The position numbers and the translations under genes are program-made. Positions 1 to 6,772 of a stretch of DNA of 13,373 bases are shown here, one piece after another (position 1 is the first letter of the stretch; each line of letters opens with the position of its first letter). Source of the DNA: Microcaldota archaeon (GTDB lineage: Archaea > Micrarchaeota > Micrarchaeia > Norongarragalinales > UBA8480); NCBI GenBank assembly GCA_023247085.1, contig JAHFHC010000026.1, forward strand, positions 1 to 13,373. The letters run 5' to 3'. The notes beneath the pieces were generated by a model. The model was given only the letters and a program-made list of their open reading frames with translations, ran no database searches and was not told the DNA's origin.

Positions 1-691
1 CTAGATAACTATCCGGCGTAATTATGCCAGCTACAACGCTTTCACCTAAGCCCCAGCCACCCTCGATTATAGTTTGGTCGTAATTCTTTGTAACTGGGTT
101 AACGCTAAACGCAACGCCGCTTACTTCAGAGTCAACCATTTTCTGCACAACAACTGCAACACTAACCCGCTGGTGTTGTAAATTCTTTTCAAAACGGTAA
201 AAAATTGCACGCGGGGTAAACAAAGAAGACCAACACTTCTGCACTTTTTCAAGAAGATCTTCTTCAGTTACATTCGTGTAGCTTTCCAGTTCACCGGCCC
301 AACTAGCAGTTGAACCATCTTCAGCAGTTGCACTTGATCGAACTGCTACAAACTGAGTTGCCATTTGACCAAATTCATGCACAATTGCCTGTTCAACATC
401 AGTCGGCATGCCCCCGTCTTCAATTAACTTGCGAATAGTTTCAGACGCTTTATCAACACTTGCCGGGTCTTTTGCATCAACTTCAAATAAAGCAGATTTA
501 ATTTTCTCTTCAAGATTATTAAATTTAATAAAAGAGTCAAAAGCGGGAGTAATAACCGTAAAACCAGGCGGAACCGCTATACCGTGAGTGAACATTTCAC
601 CAAGAGACGCGCCTTTGCCACCTGCAATTGCAACATCTCCTTTTCCTAGTTTAGAGAAGTGACGTACAAAATCATGGTGGTGAATTGCCAT
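1..691 (-). CDS. ppsA: Phosphoenolpyruvate synthase, N-terminal ATP-grasp part (partial, runs off left edge)
   Basis: The 230 visible residues are the nucleotide-binding (PPDK_N) domain of PEP synthase, which converts pyruvate and ATP to PEP, AMP and phosphate through a phosphohistidine in a later domain. Visible signatures are GGKGASLGEM at residues 24-33, RSSATAED at 118-125, SLFTPRAIFYR near 156-166, SGVAFSVNP at 191-199 and EGGWGLGE at 210-217. The sequence departs slightly from the usual DLPxASFAGQ block, reading DGSTASWAGE. The ATG at 691-689 is favoured because a GAGGT Shine-Dalgarno lies about 8 nt upstream and the protein then begins like family members. The C-terminal mobile and PEP-binding domains lie outside the window, so a full-length enzyme is assumed, not seen. 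It is the only ATP-grasp-encoding gene here, and it lies beside four proteins carrying only the phosphohistidine half. Pyruvate phosphate dikinase is an alternative; archaeal context favours PEP synthase. Confidence 0.9.
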   Translation of the reverse strand, partial: MAIHHHDFVRHFSKLGKGDVAIAGGKGASLGEMFTHGIAVPPGFTVITPAFDSFIKFNNLEEKIKSALFEVDAKDPASVDKASETIRKLIEDGGMPTDVEQAIVHEFGQMATQFVAVRSSATAEDGSTASWAGELESYTNVTEEDLLEKVQKCWSSLFTPRAIFYRFEKNLQHQRVSVAVVVQKMVDSEVSGVAFSVNPVTKNYDQTIIEGGWGLGESVVAGIITPDSYL

Positions 692-699
692 TTTATATT

Positions 700-704
700 A
701 CCTC
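700..704 (-). promoter_or_regulatory. Shine-Dalgarno site of ppsA
   Basis: The minus strand reads GAGGT followed by AATATAAA and then the ATG. It is one of the few convincing ribosome binding sites in the window and fixes the start of ppsA. Confidence 0.6.
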
Positions 705-723
705 AAACAAATTGTGGTTTTTC

Positions 724-740
724 AGACAAAACAATTGTCT
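724..740. repeat. Perfect 6-bp inverted repeat in the ppsA leader
   Basis: AGACAA, a 5-nt spacer and TTGTCT form a perfect inverted repeat about 33 bp upstream of the ppsA start and downstream of its likely TATA box. It could be an operator or an mRNA hairpin. The surrounding DNA is AT-rich, so chance is possible. Confidence 0.35.
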
Positions 741-781
741 ATTTGGACTAAGCTTGTTGGATAACAATTAGTGTGAAACTA

Positions 782-796
782 GTATTTTATTATAAG
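782..796 (-). promoter_or_regulatory. Probable TATA-box promoter of ppsA
   Basis: Minus strand CTTATAATAAAA resembles an archaeal box A element. Transcription starting about 25 nt downstream would give a leader of roughly 70 nt containing the AGACAA/TTGTCT repeat. Just upstream, 793-808 holds another short imperfect inverted repeat (CCGTC, AAAA, GGCGG) of unknown role. Confidence 0.4.
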
Positions 797-853
797 CCCG
801 TCAAAAGGCGGTTTTGAAAAAAGCGATATTAAATGGAGTATTCCCGGCTTTTT

Positions 854-877
854 AAAAAATGCGAGAAGCAAACTTCT
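854..877 (-). terminator. Hairpin plus T-tract terminator of the structured RNA
   Basis: On the minus strand AGAAG, a UUUG loop and CUUCU are followed by CGCA and six T residues. This would end a transcript coming from the structured region, or act as an attenuator upstream of ppsA. Confidence 0.5.
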
Positions 878-1076
878 TGTTATAGTTAAACCGTGCTTAC
901 TGGTCGACTTTCTTCCCTAACTTCGCTTGGGAACTCGTTTGGCCGTCGAAACGGCAGTACCCAATTGAAGACGTATAAAAGGAAGATTACGCTACCAGCG
1001 AGGACGATTACGTCACTTTCCACCATAGTGGCAAATCACCTGGCTCACTAACCCCTCCTTATTTTTCGTCTAGTAC
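854..1076 (-). ncRNA. Unidentified structured RNA between gene A and ppsA
   Basis: This stretch has no credible ORF and is clearly GC-richer than its flanks. Local perfect hairpins occur at 1020-1031 (CCAC/GTGG), 1003-1014 (GACG/CGTC), 990-1000 (CGCT/AGCG), 942-955 (GCCGT/ACGGC, a UUCG loop on the minus strand) and 913-933 (TTCCC/GGGAA). Two longer-range helices organise them: 1067-1071 with 969-973 plus 1056-1060 with 979-983 enclose the first three hairpins, and 898-902 with 955-959 encloses the other two. A hairpin at 864-877 followed by six T residues ends the region on the minus strand, which sets the strand. I did not find the RNase P CR-I/CR-V motifs, the SRP helix 8 motif, 5S rRNA features or a riboswitch core I know. 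It could be a new small RNA, a divergent housekeeping RNA, or an attenuator-like leader of ppsA. The 5' end is approximate. Confidence 0.5.
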
Positions 1077-1109
1077 ATAAAACGCCGTTAGCCTATTTAC
1101 AATAGCTTG

Positions 1110-1153
1110 AAAAAAAACAGAACTTTAGGGCAAAATACAATGCATAAATGCCC
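1110..1153 (-). terminator. Probable terminator downstream of gene A
   Basis: After the stop of gene A the minus strand has GGGCA and TGCCC arms around a 16-nt loop (1128-1153), followed by a run of eight T residues (1110-1117). Two further T5 runs lie nearer the stop codon. T-rich tracts are the usual archaeal termination signal. The 1077-1109 remainder probably carries the promoter of the structured RNA (a weak TATA-like TTGTAAATAG near 1095-1104). Confidence 0.45.
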
Positions 1154-1195
1154 GAATGACAAAAACTTTGAAAAACTCGGCAGAATAGACATACT

Positions 1196-2746
1196 TTAAG
1201 GTTGCTGGGTTTTTTTGACTATGCCATTAGTAGCGTCTACCGACACTTTGTCGCCGTCTTTAAAGAGTTTAGTGGCTATTTTTGTGCCTATAATACACGG
1301 AATATTCATTTCCCTACTGACAATTGCAGCATGTGAGGTTAAACCACCCATATCTGTGACAATTGCGCTTGCCAAACGCATTGCCGAAACAATATCGGGG
1401 GTTGTTGCATATGAAACTAAAACATCTCCTTTTTGCATTTTTGACATATCTTCTGGCCGATGAATTAGTTTTACTGCGCCCGTTGCTTTGCCCGGACATG
1501 CACAAGTTCCACTTAATTCCTTTAAATTCAAATCAATTTCATCATGTGCTATAAGTGCGCTGTATTTTTCAGCGTCTTTACCCGTTGCAACCACTTCATC
1601 TTCGCCATGGTTGAATAAGCCGTAAATCACGTATTTTGTGCGTTTGGTTAATTCATTTTCATCAATTTTTTCTCCGTTTAGCACGCGTATAATTTCTTCA
1701 AATAGCATGAACCTAACTTGTAAAAACGATAGGTTTAGCCGTTTAGCTATTTCTTTATGCAATGGTTCTGAAGCATATGCTGCAAAAGACATAGCTTCTC
1801 TTCGCAAGGCCTTCCCCTTCATAAAGTCCCTGCCAATTGCAAAAAAGCTTTTTTCTAAGTCAGTTAAACACAACTTACTTTCAAATGATTGTTTTTGCGC
1901 AATAAGTTTTTCTTCATTGTGTTCTAGCTCTTCCAGCATTTTTTCTGGATTTTCTTTTAAAACTAAGTGAAGGGCATCTTCGTAATCTACACGCTTCCAA
2001 GCTGGCCCGCCATAACCATAAGCTAACCAACCAAATTGCAACGCGTGTTTTTCCAATTCATCTTGAAATTCAAGCAAAGTGTCACTAACCTTATTTCTCT
2101 GTTTTATTTTTACTGCAAGTTTTAGTAATTTCCTTTGCTCTTGCTTTGTTTCAGTTTCTCCATCAAAAGAAGATAAAACAGCAACTGCCTCTGAAATAGA
2201 TATGTTCGCCTTGGTTTCCTGATTCTTTTTATCAACTAGGTCGGTGAGAAAAACAGTGTACAGCGGAGAACGTATTTCTATTACAACTGGTAGCATTCCC
2301 CACGTAATCATGCTTCGTATTAATTGCGAATAACGCTCAATATAGCTAACTAATTGGGTGTTTGTTTTTGTTGAAAAGTCAGTTGAGAGTAATTCTTTTG
2401 AAAATAAATTCACTTTTTTAATTTCTTTAAATAAATTTTCATTGACTTTTTTAGCGAAGCTTGGTTCAGTTTTAGTTAAATTAAAATAATGCTGTGCGGC
2501 GTTATCAAAAATAACGGTATCAACTACGTACTTTAAGTGTTGATTTTTTATTTCAACAAAGTTATTCTTTAATCCAAAGCCATAGGCTTTTGGTAAGTCT
2601 TCTATGAAAGTTCTTAGGAATAGTGAAACAAAAAATAAATTGTGAAATTTGCCTTCTTCATTAGCTACTTCAAAATCAATATCAGAAGGGGGAAGGTAGC
2701 TTGTCATTTCTTTCACTTTTCTCTTTGATATCATGTTTAGCGCCAT
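1196..2746 (-). CDS. Phosphohistidine swivelling-domain protein A, lacking ATP-grasp (516 aa)
   Basis: The C-terminal ~107 residues (from 410) form a PEP-utilizing mobile domain: CACPGKA at its entry, GDVLVSYATTPDIV, then [13 protein letters not shown] with the phosphorylatable His at 472 and [12 protein letters not shown] behind it. Residues 1-409 are mostly helical and resemble proteins B-D only weakly. Recognisable common stretches are TKTNTQLVSYIERY near 127-140, a GWLAYGYGGPAW segment near 240, and an FEEIIRVLNGE-type helix before an R-K-rich strand, as in the middle and lid regions of rifampin-phosphotransferase-like enzymes. No PPDK_N or PEP-binding barrel is present, so it cannot by itself complete a PEP synthase cycle. 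It follows regulator H1 with a 114-bp gap and has its own terminator. Starts at residue 5 (2734) or 14 (2707) are possible; the latter lines up with the internal methionine of protein D. The ligand and phosphodonor are unknown. Confidence 0.85.
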   Translation of the reverse strand: MALNMISKRKVKEMTSYLPPSDIDFEVANEEGKFHNLFFVSLFLRTFIEDLPKAYGFGLKNNFVEIKNQHLKYVVDTVIFDNAAQHYFNLTKTEPSFAKKVNENLFKEIKKVNLFSKELLSTDFSTKTNTQLVSYIERYSQLIRSMITWGMLPVVIEIRSPLYTVFLTDLVDKKNQETKANISISEAVAVLSSFDGETETKQEQRKLLKLAVKIKQRNKVSDTLLEFQDELEKHALQFGWLAYGYGGPAWKRVDYEDALHLVLKENPEKMLEELEHNEEKLIAQKQSFESKLCLTDLEKSFFAIGRDFMKGKALRREAMSFAAYASEPLHKEIAKRLNLSFLQVRFMLFEEIIRVLNGEKIDENELTKRTKYVIYGLFNHGEDEVVATGKDAEKYSALIAHDEIDLNLKELSGTCACPGKATGAVKLIHRPEDMSKMQKGDVLVSYATTPDIVSAMRLASAIVTDMGGLTSHAAIVSREMNIPCIIGTKIATKLFKDGDKVSVDATNGIVKKTQQP

Positions 2747-2759
2747 TTGAATTGAGCAC

Positions 2760-2776
2760 TTTAAATAATAAAAATA
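2760..2776 (-). promoter_or_regulatory. TATA-like element upstream of gene A
   Basis: The 114-bp gap between H1 and A contains minus-strand TTATTTTTATTATTTAAAG ending about 15 nt before the ATG. It may give A its own short-leader transcript in addition to read-through from H1. No Shine-Dalgarno is visible at 2746. Confidence 0.3.
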
Positions 2777-2860
2777 AGCCAGCTAGCACAATTAAAGTTT
2801 CAAGTAGAAACATAATAGAAAAGAGAAGAACCGAAATAAGAGATATTAGTAGGCATATGC

Positions 2861-3529
2861 CTATTGCTTATCGTAGGTGTTTTTTCCAACTATTTTCGGA
2901 ATAAGTGTACGCTCTGCCTTGCGTAAGTGGCTTTGTAGAGTTGTACGGGGTACTCCTGCTTTTTTTGCGAGTTCTTCAAGGCTTATCTTACGCGGATAAT
3001 CGTAATATCCATACTGCCTTGCAAGTTGAACCGCTTTTAGCTGTAAGGGCGTTAAATCTGAGAGAAAAGAGCCAGCAAATAGGTTTACATTTCCAGCTTT
3101 CAACGATAGCAGTTCAATTGTTGCTTTTTTAGAGCCTAATGATTTTATTCGTTTGAAAAGTGCCAACAAAGGCGCTTTTTTTAGTGATGCAACAGTCCAG
3201 TATTGAAAACCTTTTTTTGTAATTGTTGAGCCAACGAAAATTAAATTTTTATCGAATAAAAGTGTGTGAAAAGCCTTGTCAGCCGGATGATAGTAGAAAA
3301 CTTGATTGAAGTCACTTGCAATTATGGTTACTCGCCGTTCTTGTTCTATAAAGGCTTTTCTAAACTTTTGTGCGTCTAAGCCAGAAAATGAAGCGCAGCG
3401 TACTATGTGCAGCTTGCCTTTTTCTTCAAACAAGTTTAGGTTAAAATTTGAAAGTACGGCATCAAATCGTTCTGATAATTCAATTGAATCTGATCCAGCG
3501 TGCCAAACTTTGAACTCAGCTATCCACAT
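2861..3529 (-). CDS. HTH_10 (bacterio-opsin activator-type) transcription regulator H1
   Basis: A 222-residue archaeal regulator. The N-terminal ~150 residues form a putative sensor domain starting MWIAEFKVWH and containing FHTLLFDKNLIF and YWTVASL. The C-terminal ~55 residues are an HTH_10 DNA-binding domain: DLTPLQLKAVQLARQYGYYD, then PRKISLEELAKKAGVPRTT leading into a recognition helix SHLRKAE. The frame stays open upstream to a TTG at 3553 and an ATG at 3544, but the ATG at 3529 is chosen because both paralogues in this window begin at exactly MW-(I/V)-A. It lies 27 bp after the transporter stop and precedes phosphohistidine protein A, suggesting it regulates one or both. The signal sensed by the N-terminal domain is unknown. 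Confidence 0.88.
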   Translation of the reverse strand: MWIAEFKVWHAGSDSIELSERFDAVLSNFNLNLFEEKGKLHIVRCASFSGLDAQKFRKAFIEQERRVTIIASDFNQVFYYHPADKAFHTLLFDKNLIFVGSTITKKGFQYWTVASLKKAPLLALFKRIKSLGSKKATIELLSLKAGNVNLFAGSFLSDLTPLQLKAVQLARQYGYYDYPRKISLEELAKKAGVPRTTLQSHLRKAERTLIPKIVGKNTYDKQ

Positions 3530-3556
3530 GAAGATTATGAACATCAAATACAATAT

Positions 3557-4525
3557 CTAGCTATCGTTTCTAGATCGATGCAAAGGCGAATGTAAGAAGT
3601 GGTCGAGTTTCGCATCTGCGCGTATAATTATTTTTTCAAAAACTATAAAGTACAAAAATTGTAAAACCATTATAATTATTGCAGGGATTGCAACAATTGG
3701 ATTAAACAAAGCAAGCGCAAGGGTTATTGAAGTGCCAGTGTTCTTTTGAGTTGCGTAGAGCGTATAATTAACCGCATTTCTAAATCCAGAAACGTGTTTT
3801 GTAAAATGATATACTAAAATTCCAGTTCCAAAAATAGCTAAAAAGTTTATGAGATAAACGTAGATAATTTCCGGATTAGAAAAATCAAGAAAAGCGGCTC
3901 TATTCAATTCGACACTTACAAAAAGCAATATTCCCATGCAAAGGTTTACAATTGCTTTAGAATAATCGAATATACTTGCTCTGCTTCTTCTAAATATAAA
4001 GGAAAGAAAAGTTGGAATTACGATTACTACAAGCAGCACTCGCGTAATTAACATGAATTCAACACTTTTGCCATATAGCGCTAAGAGAGTGACTGGAATT
4101 ATTGCTAGGGAAAGTAAATAAGAGACAAAAATTGAAGAATCTGCAACTTGCAGGTTACATTTAGAAAGATAACAAAGGGGAATTATTGAAATCGCTGGTG
4201 GAACTATGGCAATAAGCACATAGCATATAAGCAACGCGTCATTCTTAAGTAAAAGAAAAGCTAACGCAAGCAAAATCGCAGGAAACAAGATATAATTGAG
4301 AAAAACAGAAGCAACCATTGGCTTGATATTACGCGCTAGGACAAACTTGTGCACAAAAAATGACTTAATTGAAAAGAACATTATAATTGCGAGTACAAGT
4401 TCAATTACAAACTTGAAGTTGTTTACATCGAGCGGTAAAATAAATGGTAGCGCCATTGACAGCAAGAGTATAATTTCAGTATTTTCAAGCCAGTTTTTTA
4501 ACAAAAAATTCACCGCGTTCTGCAT
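3557..4525 (-). CDS. BASS/SBF-type membrane transporter (bile acid:sodium symporter superfamily)
   Basis: A 322-residue polytopic membrane protein with about nine or ten hydrophobic segments (roughly 17-33, 38-57, 70-93, 96-120, 130-151, 158-178, 190-206, 220-241 and 268-300). The motif VPPAIS near 108-113, and TQKNTGTSITLALALF near 259-274 ahead of a final hydrophobic pair, resemble the crossover motifs of sodium/bile-acid symporters and ACR3-like carriers. Family members move organic anions or small solutes, usually with sodium; the substrate here cannot be read from sequence. It lies between regulators H2 (50 bp upstream) and H1 (27 bp downstream) in the same direction, so it is likely co-regulated with the phosphohistidine proteins, perhaps importing or exporting their ligand. 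The short polar C-terminal tail is rich in His, Arg and Ser. Assignment to another auxin-carrier-like family is possible. Confidence 0.6.
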   Translation of the reverse strand: MQNAVNFLLKNWLENTEIILLLSMALPFILPLDVNNFKFVIELVLAIIMFFSIKSFFVHKFVLARNIKPMVASVFLNYILFPAILLALAFLLLKNDALLICYVLIAIVPPAISIIPLCYLSKCNLQVADSSIFVSYLLSLAIIPVTLLALYGKSVEFMLITRVLLVVIVIPTFLSFIFRRSRASIFDYSKAIVNLCMGILLFVSVELNRAAFLDFSNPEIIYVYLINFLAIFGTGILVYHFTKHVSGFRNAVNYTLYATQKNTGTSITLALALFNPIVAIPAIIIMVLQFLYFIVFEKIIIRADAKLDHFLHSPLHRSRNDS

Positions 4526-4575
4526 ATGGGATGATTGATTATACTGCTTGTGGCTTTTAACTTTACTACCGTTGG

Positions 4576-5220
4576 TTAATCATAGGAAACGATGTGCGGC
4601 ATTATTCTTTCCTCTGCTCGACGCAAGTGTTCTTTGAAAGTAGAATAAGAGATCTTTGCAATTTTTGCAAGTTGTTCAAGCGAAACTTTTCTTGGGTAGG
4701 TATAGTAGCCTTCTTTACATGCAAGTTGAAAAGCAGCTAATTGTTTTGCAGTTAAATCAGTTAATGCGTTGTTGACGAAAAAGTTAAAACTCTCTTCTTT
4801 TATTCCAATGAGTTCAGCTGTTGCGTCATTCATTTTTTTTAATCGCTCAAATACGCTTAACAAATTTTCTTTTGTCCATGAAGCAACGTACCAAGTTAGT
4901 TTGCCATTTTGCATTGTTTGAGGCCGAAAGAAAAAAACGCTTTTATCAAGTGCAAGAGAATGAAACGCTTCTAATGCAGGAACCGAATAGAAGATTTGGT
5001 GTCCTTCAATCTTGTGTACACGTAATCTCTTGTCCTTGTGAAACTCTTGCAAGTATTTTTCTGCATCTGGACCACTTGCAAATACGGCCTTGTTTACCCA
5101 AGGTTCTCCGTTTTCTTCAAATGTGTTTAAGTAAAGGTTATGCGCAACTACGTCGTACTTTTTAGTTAATTCAGTTGCAACGCTTCCCTTGTGCCATACT
5201 CGAAATTCAGCTACCCACAT
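4576..5220 (-). CDS. HTH_10 (bacterio-opsin activator-type) transcription regulator H2
   Basis: A 214-residue paralogue of H1 and H3. It starts MWVAEFRVWHKGS, has the shared FHSLALDKSVFFF and WYVASW blocks in the N-terminal sensor-like region, and ends with an HTH_10 domain from about residue 150: DLTAKQLAAFQLACKEGYY, PRKVSLEQLAKIAKISYST and EHLRRAEERIMP. The start codon lies one base after the stop of protein B, with GTGAGG as a good Shine-Dalgarno inside the end of B, so H2 is almost certainly translated from the C-B-H2 mRNA. That coupling is the strongest evidence in the window that these regulators work with the phosphohistidine proteins, as an autoregulator or as a direct partner. DNA targets and ligand are unknown. 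Confidence 0.9.
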   Translation of the reverse strand: MWVAEFRVWHKGSVATELTKKYDVVAHNLYLNTFEENGEPWVNKAVFASGPDAEKYLQEFHKDKRLRVHKIEGHQIFYSVPALEAFHSLALDKSVFFFRPQTMQNGKLTWYVASWTKENLLSVFERLKKMNDATAELIGIKEESFNFFVNNALTDLTAKQLAAFQLACKEGYYTYPRKVSLEQLAKIAKISYSTFKEHLRRAEERIMPHIVSYD

Positions 5221-5221
5221 T

Positions 5222-6772
5222 CTAAGCTCGCCTCACTGTGCCATGAGTTGCGTCGACAATAAGGTTGTCGCCATCTTTGAACACCTTAGTTGCTATTTTA
5301 GTTCCAATAACACAAGGGATGTTAAGTTCGCGGCTAACAATAGCGGCATGGCAAGTGATTCCACCCATGTCAGTTACAATTGCACTTGCTTTTTTCATGG
5401 CTGGAACAATGTCTGGGGTCGTTGCCCTGCTGACTAGAATATCTCCTTGTTTCATTTTATCCATTTCTTGCGTGAGATTGATAACCTTAGCTTGACCTTC
5501 GCCTTTGCCTGGACAAGCACAGTCCCCTTTAATTTCGCTTGACGGGGTTACTTGCTCTATTTCAAAATCAACGTCAGCAAAGAACTTCTTTGCTTCATCT
5601 CCAGCTAAAACCGTTTTTTGTTTTCCATCATAGTGGAACACGCGAAAAGCATATCGTTTATTTAGCAAATCTATATCGACCTTGCCACTTCTAAGCGCGG
5701 GTTCAATTTCCCACGACATTAACATGCGAAATTGCTTTAGTGAAAGCCCTAAGCGTTTTGCTCCTTCTTTGAAAAAGTTTTCTAGGCAAAACAACCCATG
5801 ATAAATTCCATCTTTTCGATAAGCTTTAGTATAAATCATTGACTGTGAAAGAAGCACGTATTTTTGATGAAGCTCATCAAACCCAAGTTTTTCCATTAAA
5901 TCATCTTGCTGTTTTGGCAAGTCCATGTAAAACTGCTGTTTGCACTGCAGTTCCTCTACAAGTTCACTTTCGCTACGCTTACAAAGCTCTTGAATTACCT
6001 CCGCAAAATATTCTCTATTCCACCCTGGGCCAAGGTACATGAAGGATAACCAGCGGTACTTTTCAAAATGTTCGTCAAATGATTTTGCAAAAACAGGTGA
6101 GGCAACTTGGAGATCGCTAAGTATTTTGGCAACTGTGTTTGATTGTGCAAATAATTGTGATAATTTTGTATTTCCTTTTACTTTAATTGCGAGACCAAGA
6201 ATTTCTTCTTCTTCAAGTTTAGCAAATGTTTTCTCTCGCGGGGTTGACAAGAAGGAAAAAACTTTGTTTGAGATTAAGTCAAGTTTTTTAGCGGCAATAC
6301 ATTTAGCAATGTAGCTATTTACAAAAGAGGAGAGTAATTGGTCTTCGTATTCAACGTAGTTCCAAGGCATTCCATATCCATGTGCCTCTCGCCGCACAGT
6401 TGCCCATTGTTCAATTGCCTTGCCTAGTTCAGCATTTGATAATTTCTTTGGATCAGTTTTGCGAATTGACTCCGACAATGCAAATAGCTTATCAGTTGTT
6501 TCAATTATTTTTGCTGAAATGCCAAAAGCCCAATTTAAATCAGTTGTTATTTTGTCAAAAAAAGCTTTTGAAGTTGCGCGAAATTCACTGCGCTTAAAAC
6601 AAAGTACGTCGTAGTCTTTTTCAGATTTTATAATTGTTTGAGTGACTATCCCGTTTGGAATGCCGTACTTATGTGCGTCAACGCAGCATAGTTTTGCATC
6701 AACTGCTAGAAGTGGATGGGAATTTTCAATTTCTTCCATTACAAACCATTTGTCATGCTGTTGAGTTTTCAT
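5222..6772 (-). CDS. Phosphohistidine swivelling-domain protein B, lacking ATP-grasp (516 aa)
   Basis: Paralogue of A, C and D. The swivelling domain begins near residue 413 with CACPGKG, continues through [14 protein letters not shown], and has [14 protein letters not shown] with the active His at 475; the TCHAA variant is also the one I recall for bacterial Pps[13 protein letters not shown] and [10 protein letters not shown] close the domain. The N-terminal ~410 residues are divergent and helical: [12 protein letters not shown] near 8-19, [14 protein letters not shown] near 111-124, a [12 protein letters not shown] segment matching GWLAYGYGGPAW of A, and an [17 protein letters not shown] stretch before the carrier domain. 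The ATG overlaps the TGA of gene C (ATGA), so the pair is translationally coupled, and regulator H2 follows after one base. No ATP-binding front end is present. Substrate and phosphodonor are unknown; a role as small-molecule phosphotransferase, phosphorelay carrier or sensor is inference. Confidence 0.85.
   Translation of the reverse strand: MKTQQHDKWFVMEEIENSHPLLAVDAKLCCVDAHKYGIPNGIVTQTIIKSEKDYDVLCFKRSEFRATSKAFFDKITTDLNWAFGISAKIIETTDKLFALSESIRKTDPKKLSNAELGKAIEQWATVRREAHGYGMPWNYVEYEDQLLSSFVNSYIAKCIAAKKLDLISNKVFSFLSTPREKTFAKLEEEEILGLAIKVKGNTKLSQLFAQSNTVAKILSDLQVASPVFAKSFDEHFEKYRWLSFMYLGPGWNREYFAEVIQELCKRSESELVEELQCKQQFYMDLPKQQDDLMEKLGFDELHQKYVLLSQSMIYTKAYRKDGIYHGLFCLENFFKEGAKRLGLSLKQFRMLMSWEIEPALRSGKVDIDLLNKRYAFRVFHYDGKQKTVLAGDEAKKFFADVDFEIEQVTPSSEIKGDCACPGKGEGQAKVINLTQEMDKMKQGDILVSRATTPDIVPAMKKASAIVTDMGGITCHAAIVSRELNIPCVIGTKIATKVFKDGDNLIVDATHGTVRRA
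5231..5236 (-). promoter_or_regulatory. Shine-Dalgarno site of regulator H2 inside the end of gene B
   Basis: Minus-strand GTGAGG lies 10 nt before the H2 ATG, within the last codons of B. It supports the MWVAEF start and co-translation of B and H2. Confidence 0.5.

Noticed and set aside
854-1076. Structured region as RNase P RNA, SRP RNA, 5S rRNA or a known riboswitch
   Set aside because: I looked for the RNase P CR-I and CR-V sequences, the SRP helix 8 core, the 5S rRNA core and B12, TPP, FMN, SAM and lysine aptamer cores on both strands and saw no convincing match, so I leave it unclassified.
1196-2746. Calling A-D rifampin phosphotransferases or PEP synthases
   Set aside because: The ATP-grasp domain of both enzymes and the PEP barrel of PEP synthase are missing, so such a name would assert a reaction the protein cannot do alone.
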